From positions 136,965,741 through 137,029,740 of the forward strand of contig CM041465.1 of assembly GCA_023213395.1 (NCBI GenBank): 64,000 nt of DNA, given 5' to 3'. This document shows positions 46,035 to 56,359 of this stretch, piece after piece. A program made the translations under genes and the position numbers. Every line of letters begins with the position of its first letter. Position 1 is the first letter of the stretch. Under the pieces are notes generated by a model that was not told the origin of the DNA, made no database searches, and saw only the letters and a program-made list of their open reading frames with translations. The stretch comes from Cycas panzhihuaensis. Lineage: Eukaryota; Cycadophyta.

Positions 46035-46407
46035 AGAAGAACCTACCAACATGATTAATTCTCAAGAATTTGAACCTAATTGTTCTGGGAAATTGTATAA
46101 CTCCTTAGATGGGGGAACAAAGAAGTTTGTTGATTTCTAGTTGTGGGAGCAATATGAGGTTAACCTCCCTCTTATCGATTCAACCTACTTTCTAGATGTA
46201 TTGTTGATGACGTTAATAAATCTAATTCTTTTGAGTATTTTGGTGATTATAACAATAGGACAATAGTTAGCATAGCAAATAAATGTATGGATGCTGCAGT
46301 CAATTTTAATATGATTCAAACCCTAGACCACCACCCCAACCCTAGCTGTAATCCCTGCCCTACACCTATCCCTAACAACCATCCCGAATATAACCTTTTA
46401 CCTCCCT
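46035..46407 (+). pseudogene. Gypsy-A1 post-protease fragment
   Basis: After Copia-A2 the Gypsy-A1 frame resumes. The pattern KLYNSLDGGTKKFVDF, a stop, then a reading containing YEVN and later NSFEYFGDYN parallels EIYNSSDDEHGMRFVDYW, YEVNSSS and DSFEYMMTND of Gypsy-A2 near 51500-51680. It becomes proline- and asparagine-rich and stops at Copia-C (46408). The homologous RT and integrase that should follow are not found anywhere in the window. Confidence 0.75.
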
Positions 46408-46824
46408 CATTAGCAATAGTTAACTTAGGTTAACGATAACCTAATGCTTCATTAGGGTTAATTAGTGTGTGTAGGTGTGATGAAAGGACGTGTCCATTGG
46501 CGAAAGGACATGATGAAGAGGCATGACCTTATATGGTACCATTTTAGGGTATATATATATTCATACCTCTAGTATTCCTATCACCAATTCAAGATCATTG
46601 TAATCTCAATGGTCTTCTCGCGCTCCATCTCATCTCTGAAATACTTTGTGTTGTTTTATTTTTAATATATTAAAACATTGTGTTGGTGGGTTTTCTCTCT
46701 CAAGAGTTTCCCACAATATATCCAGTTTTCAAGTCCCCTTGTGAATGTTCCTAGCGTGTAGCAGTCTCTACCTCTGGTTGGCTTGACACCCAACCTGCAT
46801 CTTGCATATACATAGACTCTCACA
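46408..46824 (+). repeat. Copia-C 5' LTR
   Basis: About 417 bp. Its start, TTAGCAATAGTTAACTTAGG, is repeated at 61131; the terminal TG has become CA here. It ends CTCTCACA against the primer-binding site. ATATATATATTCATACC near 46548 is a likely TATA region. Confidence 0.8.
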
Positions 46825-46837
46825 TGGTATCAGAGCC
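46825..46837 (+). other. Copia-C primer-binding site (tRNA-iMet)
   Basis: TGGTATCAGAGCC directly follows the LTR, an exact match to the usual plant iMet primer-binding site. Confidence 0.9.
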
Positions 46838-47796
46838 TGGAGATTGAAACAAGTGAATTTGTCACTAACCATTCAAACCCAGAGATTGGAGATCATAGAT
46901 CAAGTTGGCACTGAGATAAGAGGTCATCTAGAGTTGCAAAATGCATTTGGGCTCCTCATACACTTGTGGCACCAACATTAGAAGTTCAACAACAAAGTTG
47001 GGCATCAGCAGAAGCCATACAACGACGTTGGGCCTATATTGGCATCATAAAAAACAATATTTGGCAAGTCTGAAGAAGTATTTTAGCTCGTGTGACTTAG
47101 TTCAGAAGTAATAATCTTTGATAAAACTCTGAAATAGCAGAATTCAAATTCCTTTGGATCAAGAGCTGCTTGGGAGGATTTAGAATCACTGCACAACCCT
47201 ACAATTTCAATCGTGACCTCTCTAAACGAGGCATCCTTCAAAATCCAAAGAGCGATAAAACATTAATATAATAATTGATATATGTATTGATATTGATTGC
47301 AATTGAATAAGAGGCAAACACCTGCAAAAGAACCAGCAACCACCAATAAGAGGTTCCGGAAGCCATATGTGTTAGATACATTGGAGAAGATCGTAGAAGC
47401 AATCGCCATCGAGTTTTCTGCATAAAAACGAATACTGCAAGTGCAAGATAACAAGATAGATGAAATTTAGGATTTAAATTAGTGCGCCGGGTTGTTGACG
47501 TTTGCGACGTTTGCTATGTGAGGAAAAAAAAAGAAACGGAAATTCAAATGAATATCACAATTCGGAGCAATTGATTAATTCACGCACAACAATGTTACAA
47601 CCGTTTTTGAAAGATTAATCACGCAAATAAGATTTGATGTGATAAATTAATTGTTTGATAGTATAGATCGAATATGATATATATACTATCAATCATGGTG
47701 GCTTAATAATAATTGTACGACTTTGTGAGTCGCAATTGAAGAGAATATTCTTTTGAATATTCTTAATTCAATATAGAAGCCTAAAACCTTTGATTG
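46838..47796 (+). other. Copia-C leader, left of Gypsy-A2
   Basis: No copia protein is recognised. On the minus strand a short frame near 47320-47409 (MAIASTIFSNVSNT and onward) is followed by a CAG/GTG junction and a T-rich stretch, which could be a captured host exon, but this is weak. Near 47655-47695 an inverted repeat, TGATAGTATA and TATACTATCA, can form a hairpin. GAATATTC repeats occur near 47742-47761. The leader continues at 58377 after Gypsy-A2. TSD gattg is at 47792-47796. Confidence 0.5.
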
Positions 47797-48628
47797 TGTT
47801 GGGGCATAAAGTGATCCTATGGTTGTTGGAAGACCAGAGGTAGGTCAGGTAATCTAAGACGTGTAGGTACGGACCGTACGGAGGTACGCATAAGGCAAAA
47901 CAGTGAAGAAATCAGCATTCTGGGTACGTATGACAAAAGGCGTGAACGAAAGCACGTATGACAAAGACGTACCAGCGAAGGAACGGAACCGAACGGAAGC
48001 GGTACACACGACCCAAAGGGACCAATGAAGGCCTGTGAAGCTGCCAGACGTACGTACGGACATACGGATCTAAAGAGTCATTAATTAAAGTGCCTAACCA
48101 AGTGATTAATGAAAGGGTACGCATGACTGAAGGGGTACTATGACAGTACCATAACCCTTCACCAAAAGGTACCAAGAAGAGTACTTAAGGAGGTACGCAT
48201 GAACCAACAAAGTTAGGGTGAGAGCCGATTATCACTGCACGCAAAGGTGCGGAAGACAAAGACGTATGACCCGCTTGAGCAAAGATTGTATGATAAGTAC
48301 CATCCGGCACGCATGTGTAATGAAGGAATGTATGTCTTTGGAATGCACAAGAATGCATTCCAGCCTCTGTGTAATTGAACTGATTACTTAATAAAAGGAA
48401 GAGTTTCGTGGAAAACTGTGTATTCTTTGTGTTATGATGATGAAATGCTGAGTATGTGTTGAATTACGGTCTTTGTGTACCATTGTGGTATGATTCTGTG
48501 AAATATCTGTGGAATGTATGTGAATAACCATGTTGACAGCATCCTGACTAGACTATAGCACTGTGTAACCTTGACAAGTGTGGGGGTATCTTATAAGTGT
48601 AATAAGATAAACCTTTAATAAGTCAACA
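47797..48628 (+). repeat. Gypsy-A2 5' LTR
   Basis: TGTTGGGGCATAAAG to GTCAACA, 832 bp. It matches 57543-58376 almost perfectly except in several short blocks around GTACG motifs. An 8-bp hairpin GGAATGCA/TGCATTCC lies near 48341-48362. Confidence 0.93.
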
Positions 48629-48629
48629 T

Positions 48630-48642
48630 TGGTTCCGTTGCC
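48630..48642 (+). other. Gypsy-A2 primer-binding site, tRNA-Glu
   Basis: TGGTTCCGTTGCC follows the LTR by one base and is the exact complement of the 3' end of plant tRNA-Glu as recalled (GGCAACGGAACCA). Confidence 0.7.
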
Positions 48643-48768
48643 TACGTCCGTTGAGGAGGGACAGGGCCTAGGAGTTTCAGGGTAAGGAATGTGGAAAGGG
48701 CAGAGGACCTTGGCTGCCGTCGTGATGGAAGGCTGTAACTAAGCCACCGGCAGCCAGGGGACCTTCCA

Positions 48769-50805
48769 ATGCCACCTAAGAGGCCTTCAAAGTCGGAAGA
48801 GCCACAAAAGGATACTTCACCCAAAGGAAAGGAGACCAGCTGACAAAGGGCATTAAGATGGTCGAAGGAATCAAAACTCAGAAGGGCGAGGAGATTAAGT
48901 TCGCAGAACAACGAGACTAAGGGACAGTCCGTTGAAGGATCTGAGGCAAGTGGAGCCCAGACACCTCAAGAAGAGGAAACTAATGGCGAACGTATGATAT
49001 TGATAGCAGCCCCAATCAGAGATGATTTGTTTAGCCCAGAAATTGAAGGGAAACCAAAAGTGGATGAAAAACATCAAGAAACCTTAAAAGAGGGAAGTAT
49101 ACATGTGGAGGACAGTCCGAAGGACCCAAGTGACAGCGATAAGAAGGCGGAGGAAGGTCCCTCGGCATATTGGGAGAATAAGCTCACGAGACAGCTTTTT
49201 GAAGATTCATCAGAAAAGGGATCTGATCAATCATATATTACAGTGACACCATTAACTATACAAGTGCCAGGTGTAGTGGAACCTATACACATCAAAACTC
49301 CATTTAAGAATCCATTGTTTGGAAAGGATAGTACAACAGTAGGCACTCCAAGTGCATCCCCGAAGGAGGGGAGAAAGGAAAAATCACCACCGGGTGGAAC
49401 ACCGTTGCAATCTCCCAAAATGGATGATTATAGAGACTTTGGGAAGTTGATTTTTAACGACACTTCAGACGCAACAGAACATGTATATCTCTTTCAGAAT
49501 CTCATTGATGTAAAAAAGATCAGAGACGAAGATGAAATCAAAGCAAGATTCGCCTGTACGTTGAGAGGAGTACCCTTGGCATGGTACAAAGAAACGAATA
49601 AGAATGAGCCATGGGCAAAGATTAAGAAAGCATTCAAGGAAAGATTTCAGAAGTTCCGCAGTAACGAAGCAGTGGAAATCGCTCTAAGAGAAATTAGACA
49701 AAGGCCGGGAGAGTCAGTGCTAACCTACACTAGCAGAATGAAAATCTTTGCAGCCAGCATGATTAATGAGACGATAACGGATCACAATATGAAAAACTAT
49801 TTCGTGAGGGGACTGAATGAAAAATTGAGAGCTATGATACATGCTCATCCGTTGAAATCGTTTAAGAATGCCCAAGATCTAGCGTTGGATTTTGAAATGG
49901 AGATGGATGCACAGGCAGGAGGACAGGATTCCCTGTTACTGAGATTATAAGATGAGATTAGAGAACTTAAACAAAATCAGTACAACCGACCCTTCTGCTA
50001 CGTGGGGATGGCAGAAGAGGAATCAGAGTTGGAAGTTTTAAGGAAAGAAGTGGCCAGATTAAAAATCAGAAATAACCGAGCAGAAGAAGAAACAACGAAA
50101 AAGGACCATGCCGGAAGGATAACCAAATGGTGCCACATCTGTGAAGAGAATTCACATACCACTAAAGAATGTGAATTGAATTTAAAAAATAGTGCATTGC
50201 ACCAACAGGACAGATGGTGCCATATATGCGATGTAGATACGCATACGACCAAGGATTGTTTCTACAATCCTAGAGGAAAGGCCTACAGAGGACGAGGTAG
50301 GGGAAGGGGAGGCAACCCACCTTGAAATGTGTACACAACGAGGGGTGCATAAGAGCCCTCGAGGAAAAAACTGCCAATGGGTAGATGCCTCATCTGTTTG
50401 TAGTTTGGGCACTGGAAGTCAGAATGCCCAACGAAGCAGGAATATGAACAGAAGCCGTTTGTATGTAATAACTGTGGCCCAAGTGACCATAAAACGGAGG
50501 ATTGCAAAGGAAAGGCCAAAGCGACCAACCTAATGACAATCATGCTAGAAACCAAAAACGTCAAACTCCAAAATAAACAAAAGGAGAAACTGAATGAAGG
50601 ATATCCAGATCCGCCAACAGAGATGGATCGATTCAAAAAAGCAAAACAAGTATTAGATGGTCTAGTCCGGGAAGAGAATACATTATCGATGGGTAAACCA
50701 GAGACTAAATACGTATATGTACGAAAGAATAAACAGAAAGAAAAAGAGAATCTACCTAAGAGCCTGTGCACATGCACAAATGGTGCAAATGGAGGAACTC
50801 TTTAA
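48769..50805 (+). pseudogene. Gypsy-A2 gag with four zinc knuckles (in-frame stops)
   Basis: One frame runs from the ATG at 48769 (MPPKRPSKSEEPQKDTSPKG) to 50805, interrupted by stops at 48841, 49948, 50323, near 50350 and near 50401. The start is chosen because Gypsy-A1 has the same MPPKR opening at 16012. The intact stretch 48994-49950 holds the capsid: YLFQNLIDVKKIRDEDEIKA, CTLRGVPLAWYKE and HNMKNYFVRGLNEKLRAM. Four CX2CX4HX4C knuckles follow: CHICEENSHTTKEC, CHICDVDTHTTKDC, CLIC..FGHWKSEC (containing the 50401 stop) and CNNCGPSDHKTEDC, with an arginine- and glycine-rich patch (GRGRGRGG) between the second and third. Gag packages RNA into particles in the cytoplasm. Confidence 0.88.
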
Positions 50806-52789
50806 AGGATTGCCAGTGGAAGACATTCCAAGAATGCTACTGTTAATGGAAAATTTGGTCAAGCAGCTATAGTTGACCATTCCCCTATGCCAAGTTATCG
50901 ATTGGATCAAAGGAGGAGTATTACAACATGGAATCACAAAGAGTTTGAAGCAAATAATACCATCATTTGATATGGATCCGATGGTAACAATGACGGTCTT
51001 GGGAGAAACATTCCCAAGAGTAATCGTTGATGGAGGCGCGGCAGTAAACGTGTTACCAGCTTCGACCTGGCGTAAACTGGGAAGCCCGAAGTTGGAAGCG
51101 GCGACCTATTCGTTGAAATTGGCCAACGAATTACTGGTATGACCTATGGGGAGATTGGCGGACATCAAGGTGGATGTGGCAGGGATAGTGGTGAGAATTG
51201 ACTTCATAATCGTAGAAACAGAGAAAGGAGCAATGCCCTATCCAGCACTCTTGGGAAGGCCATGGTTATATAAAACACAATGCCTCCAAAACTGGAAAAA
51301 TGTAACCTTCACATTATCAGATAACGGAAACAAAGTAGTATTGCCGATGCTGGGAAGAAGCTCCATCGAGATGATACCAGACGAGGGATCCAGCACGACG
51401 GTCACGAGCAACATAACATTTTCTTCCATTGGGGAAGAACATCTTTATCATACAGCGGAAGAGCCCGCCACATCAACCAATTACCAACAAGAAGAATCGA
51501 CCTATTTCGGGGAGATATACAACTCTTCGGACGACGAACACGGAATGAGGTTCGTGGATTATTGGCTGCAGGATGCGTATGAAGTAAACTCTTCTTCTTA
51601 TAGATGTAATTTATTATCTAAATGTGTAACTAAAAACATTGATGATAATTTAGATTCTTTTGAGTATATGATGACTAATGATAGATTAAGGGATGACAAC
51701 AACCTAGACCAACAAACCCCTAGTTTACCTAATAATTTTTGTAGTTTTTTAGTAGCTAATAGTAATCCCGACATCCCTTCTATATCAGGCGTGGGTCCTG
51801 AGGTAGATTCCCTACCCCCCCCCCCCCTATTACAACCTGAAGAAGGAAGTAATATTCCTTCCTCCTCTTCCTTAGAGGTACACCCACCCAGCAACAGATC
51901 TCTTCCAACCATTGGTGCCAAAACCAGGGAAATGGAAGGAGGATCGCTGGTAAGTATTTCTAGAGATTTTGGTCTAGACTGTAGAGTCATCATCCCAGAA
52001 GAAATAAACCATCAAATTTACATTGGGAACTATGTTAAACGATTCTATGGAGAGCAGTTGTATGGGACCACCCACTTAATGCATTGTGTTGAATATTGGA
52101 TAGAACATGGGAATTGGGATAAAACCCAATGGCAATAGGACTTAGTATTAACCTTACGGGGAAAAGCTTGGTACTGGTACCTAGCCCACCAAGCCATTCT
52201 TAAAAATTGGAAAGAATTACAAACGATGTTTCGAATTCGGTTCGATCATCCAACACAACTAGCCACTCCAGTATTCTATGTAGGTCAAAATCCTAGGGAA
52301 CATATACAAAAGTGTAAACGAAAATGGATATCTTTAAGTATACCTAAACATAATTGACCTAACTATTTCTACCATACCTTGGGAAGAGTAGCAAAGGACT
52401 GGTTCCTCGGAAAGGAACAAAGTTTAGATGTGACCTGGGGAAACTTAAGGAAATCCTTCATAAAAACCTTTAGGCATACCTCTGACAACAAAGAAATAGA
52501 TAGAATCTTAAAACATATTAGATTAATGAGTATAAAACTAGAACAAAACCTGACAAACCAAGAAGAGATAGAATCAATACATAGTGAAGAAGAAGAAGTT
52601 ATGAATTACCCTGCAGAATTTACAGAACTCAATATTGGGGAAAGGAAGTTAGAAGATACTCCGGGACATAAAACCGGAAATGCAGAAGATGTGGGTGTAA
52701 CTAAGTTGAAAACTACAGAGATTAATGTTGGCAGTCAGGATAATCCCAATTCATACGAATCAGAAACTATTGGGATCATCAGACAGTAA
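50770..52789 (+). pseudogene. Gypsy-A2 protease and second gag-like block (in-frame stops)
   Basis: This frame is shifted from gag by a change near 50765. Protease: TVLGETFPRVIVDGGAAVNVL near 50993-51056 in two parts, then STWRKLGSPKLEAATYSLKL. DGG replaces DTG/DSG. PYPALLGRPWLYKTQCLQNW follows (51236-51296). A serine-, asparagine- and proline-rich linker with a 13-base C run (51815-51827) leads to a gag-like part: LRGKAWYWYLAHQAI, NWKELQTMFRIRFDHP (near 52155-52250) and, further on, LGRVAKDWF with TWGNLRKSFIKTF (near 52377-52475), repeating the L.G.A..W then F...F pattern of Ty3 gag. Stops lie near 50868, 51140, 52136, 52357 and 52787. Confidence 0.75.
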
Positions 52790-54460
52790 CGGAAGCCCAG
52801 CAGTTATTTAAAGAATTTCGCGACGTATTTGCATGGTCGTATAAGGACCTAAAAGGCATTCCTCCGGAGATAGGAATGCATCACATCGACTTAATGGAAG
52901 ATGCGAAACCGGTAAAACAGAGGCCATACTGGATGAATCCGAAATATAAAGAAAAAGTGAAGGCCGAACTCGACAAAATGTTGGAAGCAGGTTATATTTA
53001 TGAAATCGACTACAGTGACTGGGTGAGCCTTGTAGTAGTAGTTCCCAAGAAGAATGGGAAAATTCGTGTCTGTGTGGACTACAGACAACTAAACAAGGTA
53101 ACAAAGAAGGATCCATTCCCGTTGCCTTTCACAGAGGATATTCTAGAAGCAGTTGGAGGAAATGAGATTTACTCCTTCACCGATGGATTCAGTGGGTACA
53201 ATCAAGTGCAGATTGCCCCAGAGGATCAAGCAAAAACCACATTCGTGACGGAATGGGGAACATACGCATATAAAGTGATGCCATTCGGTCTCACGAATGC
53301 ACTAGCTACATTTCAGCGGATTGTAATCAATATCTTTTGGAAATTTATCGGAGAAAAAGTTGTATTCCTAGATGACTGGACATTGTATGGACTGATGAAG
53401 GATCACATGGAGAATTTGAGGGAAATGTTGCAGACATGCCGTGAAAACAAGTTGTGTCTCAATCCAGAAAAGTGTACTTTCCTGGTACCCTTTAGAAACT
53501 TATTGGGGCATATAGTCAGCAAGGAAGGATTGTTGACAGATCCAACAAAGGTATCTGCAATTCTGCACTTCCCCACACCACTTACGAGAAAATAGCTGAA
53601 AGGTTTTTTGGGATTGACGGGATACTATAGAAAGTTCATCAGGGGGTATGCATACATATCAGGACCCCTGGAGGAGTTATTGAAAAAGAACATTGAATGG
53701 TTATGGATGGAGGAACAACAACAAGCATTTGAAACATTGAAACAAGCTATCGTAGCAGCACCTATACTGTAATTTCCAGATTGGAAGAAGACTTTCCATG
53801 TACATGTGGATGCGTCGCAATACACTATTGGATGCGTATTGGCACAACCCAGTGACGATAAGACAGATCATCCAATCTACTTCGCCAGTCGAAAACTCAC
53901 AAAAGCCGGGCAGAATTACACGACGACAGAGAGAGAAGCACTCGGCATGGTATACGCATTGCAAAAATTTCGACACTATCTATTATCAAATCCATTATTG
54001 TTTTTCGTCGATCACCAAGCGTTGATGTATTTGGTGAATAAACCGATTATACGAGGACGAATCAGCAGGTGGTTGATGTTGTTCGAGAAATTTTCTTTCA
54101 AAATCATTGTGAAACCCGGTAAAGCCCATATTATCCCCGATCAGTTGTCGAGAATTACAAACAGAGAAAAAGCCACGGGGGTGCCATACGACTTTCCAGA
54201 CGTAGCCCTGTTCAGTGTGGAAGCGGTTCCAACAGACTGGTATGAGGGAATACCAGAATATTTAGCGACTGGAGAAGTATCAGCAGAGTTAGATCGCACG
54301 GGAAAGAGAAATTTTATCAGAAAAGCGGAGCCATATCAATTAATCAATGGAGAATTATACAAATTGGGGCCAGACGACGTGTTACGACATTGTGTTCGAC
54401 CGCACGAGATAAACCAGATCATGTCGCAGGCGCATGAAGGAGTAGCGGGTGGCCACATGG
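52790..54460 (+). pseudogene. Gypsy-A2 reverse transcriptase and RNase H (two in-frame stops)
   Basis: RT opens FKEFRDVFAWSYKDLKGIPP near 52808 and has VVVPKKNGKIRVCVDYRQLN near 53035-53095, YSFTDGFSGYNQVQIA near 53170, VMPFGLTNALATFQRI near 53275 and the active site VVFLDDWTLYGLMKDH near 53360-53405. RNase H begins HVHVDASQYTIGCVLAQ near 53797, with YFASRKLTKAGQNYTTTERE and IIPDQLSRITNREK near 54130. The frame is open except for TAG near 53593 and TAA near 53770, both one C-to-T change from a glutamine codon. A shift near 54455 leads into integrase. Confidence 0.92.
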
Positions 54461-55471
54461 CAGAAAATTTTGATGTCCGGATTCTGGTGGCTGTCCATGT
54501 TCGCGGATGTCAAAAAGTGGATTCAAGCTTGTAACTATTGCCAACGGGTTGGGAAACCCAATCGACAGGATTTCCAACCTCTATATCTTATATTACCTTT
54601 GGCACCATTCGAGAAATGGGGACTCGACTTCGTGGGGCCAATCAAACCAGCCGCGCGTAGATCGAAAGCTCGATACATTCTGGTGGCAACTGACTACATG
54701 ACAAAGTGGGTAGAAACGCGAGCACTACGGAAAGCCGATCCGGAAAGCACAGCGTGATTTCTGTATGAGGTGGTGATTACACGATTTGGATGCCCCTTGG
54801 AGATTGTAAGTGACCAAGGCGCTCACTTTCTAAATCAAGCTATCGAAACACTGACATCAGCATTTATGATTAGCCATCGGAAATCTACTCCATACTATCC
54901 GAGAGCAAATGGCCAAGCAGAAAGCTCGAACAAAATAATCGAGAATTGCTTGAGGAAGATATGCGACATCGGCAGATCTGATTGGGCCGAGAAATTACCA
55001 TCCGTGCTATGGGCGTTCAGAACGACATACAAGAGGTCAACTGGACAAACTCCATTCCAGCTTGTGTATGGCACAGAAGCCATCCTTCCAATGGAATTTG
55101 AGATACCCAGTCTACGAGTTGCTATATAATGTCGATTAGACGACCTCCAGTCTTTACAACAACGATTGGAAGATTTAGTGCGATTGGAAGAAAAGTAACA
55201 CATGGCAAACTGGTTGGAAAATGTGGAGAAGCAGCGGCAAAAAGCATGGCACGACTGCCATTTACGACAACCTCAGTTTAAAGAAGGTGATCAAGTATTG
55301 CTCTACGACAACAAATTTAAAATGCACCCTAGTAAACTCAAGATGCGGTGGTTGGGACCATACATCGCAGAAAAAGTCTTTGAGAATGGATCGGTGCAAC
55401 TTCGAGAAATCGACGGACCCCTTCTACCAACCTGGGTAAATGGTAGCAGACTCAAACCATTCATTGAGTAG
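54449..55471 (+). pseudogene. Gypsy-A2 integrase with GPY module (three in-frame stops)
   Basis: The zinc-binding end ([10 protein letters not shown] before the shift; [15 protein letters not shown] after) leads to the core: [17 protein letters not shown] near 54618, LEIVSDQGAHFLNQA near 54796 and YPRANGQAESSNKIIE near 54896, so the DDE residues are present. VLWAFRTTYKRSTGQTPFQL follows. The GPY module MRWLGPYIAEKVFENGSVQL is near 55342-55402, ending VNGSRLKPFIE at 55471. Stops near 54755, 55127 and 55196 are all consistent with C-to-T changes at CGA or CAA codons. No chromodomain is present. Confidence 0.92.
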
Positions 55472-55689
55472 CCCAGCTTACCTGTCGGATTAGCTGGTTG
55501 TACCATATCGTATTGCATGAAATTGAGGCACAATCAAATGCCTTGATACCGAGCCATGATCCAGTTCGGTATGGATACAAAAAGAGAAAAAAAAATTGAA
55601 AAAATAAAAAACAACCGTAACTCATCACAGACATAAGTAAGAGCATCATAACCTGAAAAAATCAGAGGAAAAATCAAAAGCATACAAGC
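55472..55689 (+). other. Gypsy-A2 spacer after pol
   Basis: Noncoding, with an A-rich run (AGAGAAAAAAAAATTGAAAA near 55579). The same A-rich run after a GATCYAGT phrase marks the place where Gypsy-A1 resumes at 61169, which fixes the right breakpoint of Copia-C. Confidence 0.6.
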
Positions 55690-56180
55690 AAAATACATTA
55701 TACATACCAAAAAGGTATGTTACCAGGTACGTATAGTTAAAAAAGTGATCAAATTTAAAAATACACTATACGTACCAAGGAAATACACTCCAGTACGCAC
55801 AGTTCAAAAAAGTGACTCGAAATTACACTATACGCACGAAAAGCACGCAATGCATAAAGTGTAAACAAATTTTAAGTGGCTCAATTACATTATACGTACC
55901 TGAAAAGTACGCAAGCAGGTACACACAGTGAAAAGAGAAGTAAGTTAAACGATTATAGTGTACGTACCAAAAAAGTATGTAGTCGAGTACGCACAGTGGA
56001 AAATAAACTTAAGTGCCCAGTTACATTCTGCGTACCAAAAACATACGTAATCAAGTACGCACAGTGGAGGCACTTAACACTATACGTACCAACGGCACGT
56101 ATAAGATAAAAAATCCGAATACGACAAAGTATTACGTACCTGCGAGCATTCCCGCGAAGTACGCAGAGCGGAACGGACGA
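55690..56180 (+). repeat. About eight degenerate 55-70 bp tandem repeats with paired GTACC/GTACGC motifs
   Basis: Units starting near 55690, 55762, 55823, 55884, 55952, 56020, 56077 and 56128 follow the pattern ACAYTATACGTACC, about 15-20 bases, AGTACGCACAGT, then an A-rich spacer. The array sits between pol and ORF2. Gypsy-A1 keeps one or two units near 61420-61485. A promoter or splice-related control region for ORF2 is possible (inference). Confidence 0.8.
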
Positions 56181-56359
56181 ATCAACTCCGGAAAATCCGC
56201 CAAGCATCCATACGGCACAACACGCAAGGAAATTGACTCCGGTACGCATCAGGGTACGGAAAGTCACAAAAACGGCAAGCATTCCTCAGAGGTACGTACG
56301 TAGGGTTCCAGTTTGTACGCTTAGGTTATTTTTCCTATCTCTGGGACTCCATAGCCATT

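Noticed and set aside
47655-47761. Palindromes in the Copia-C leader as a MITE
   Set aside because: Stems are only about 10 bases and there is no TSD or second copy in the window.
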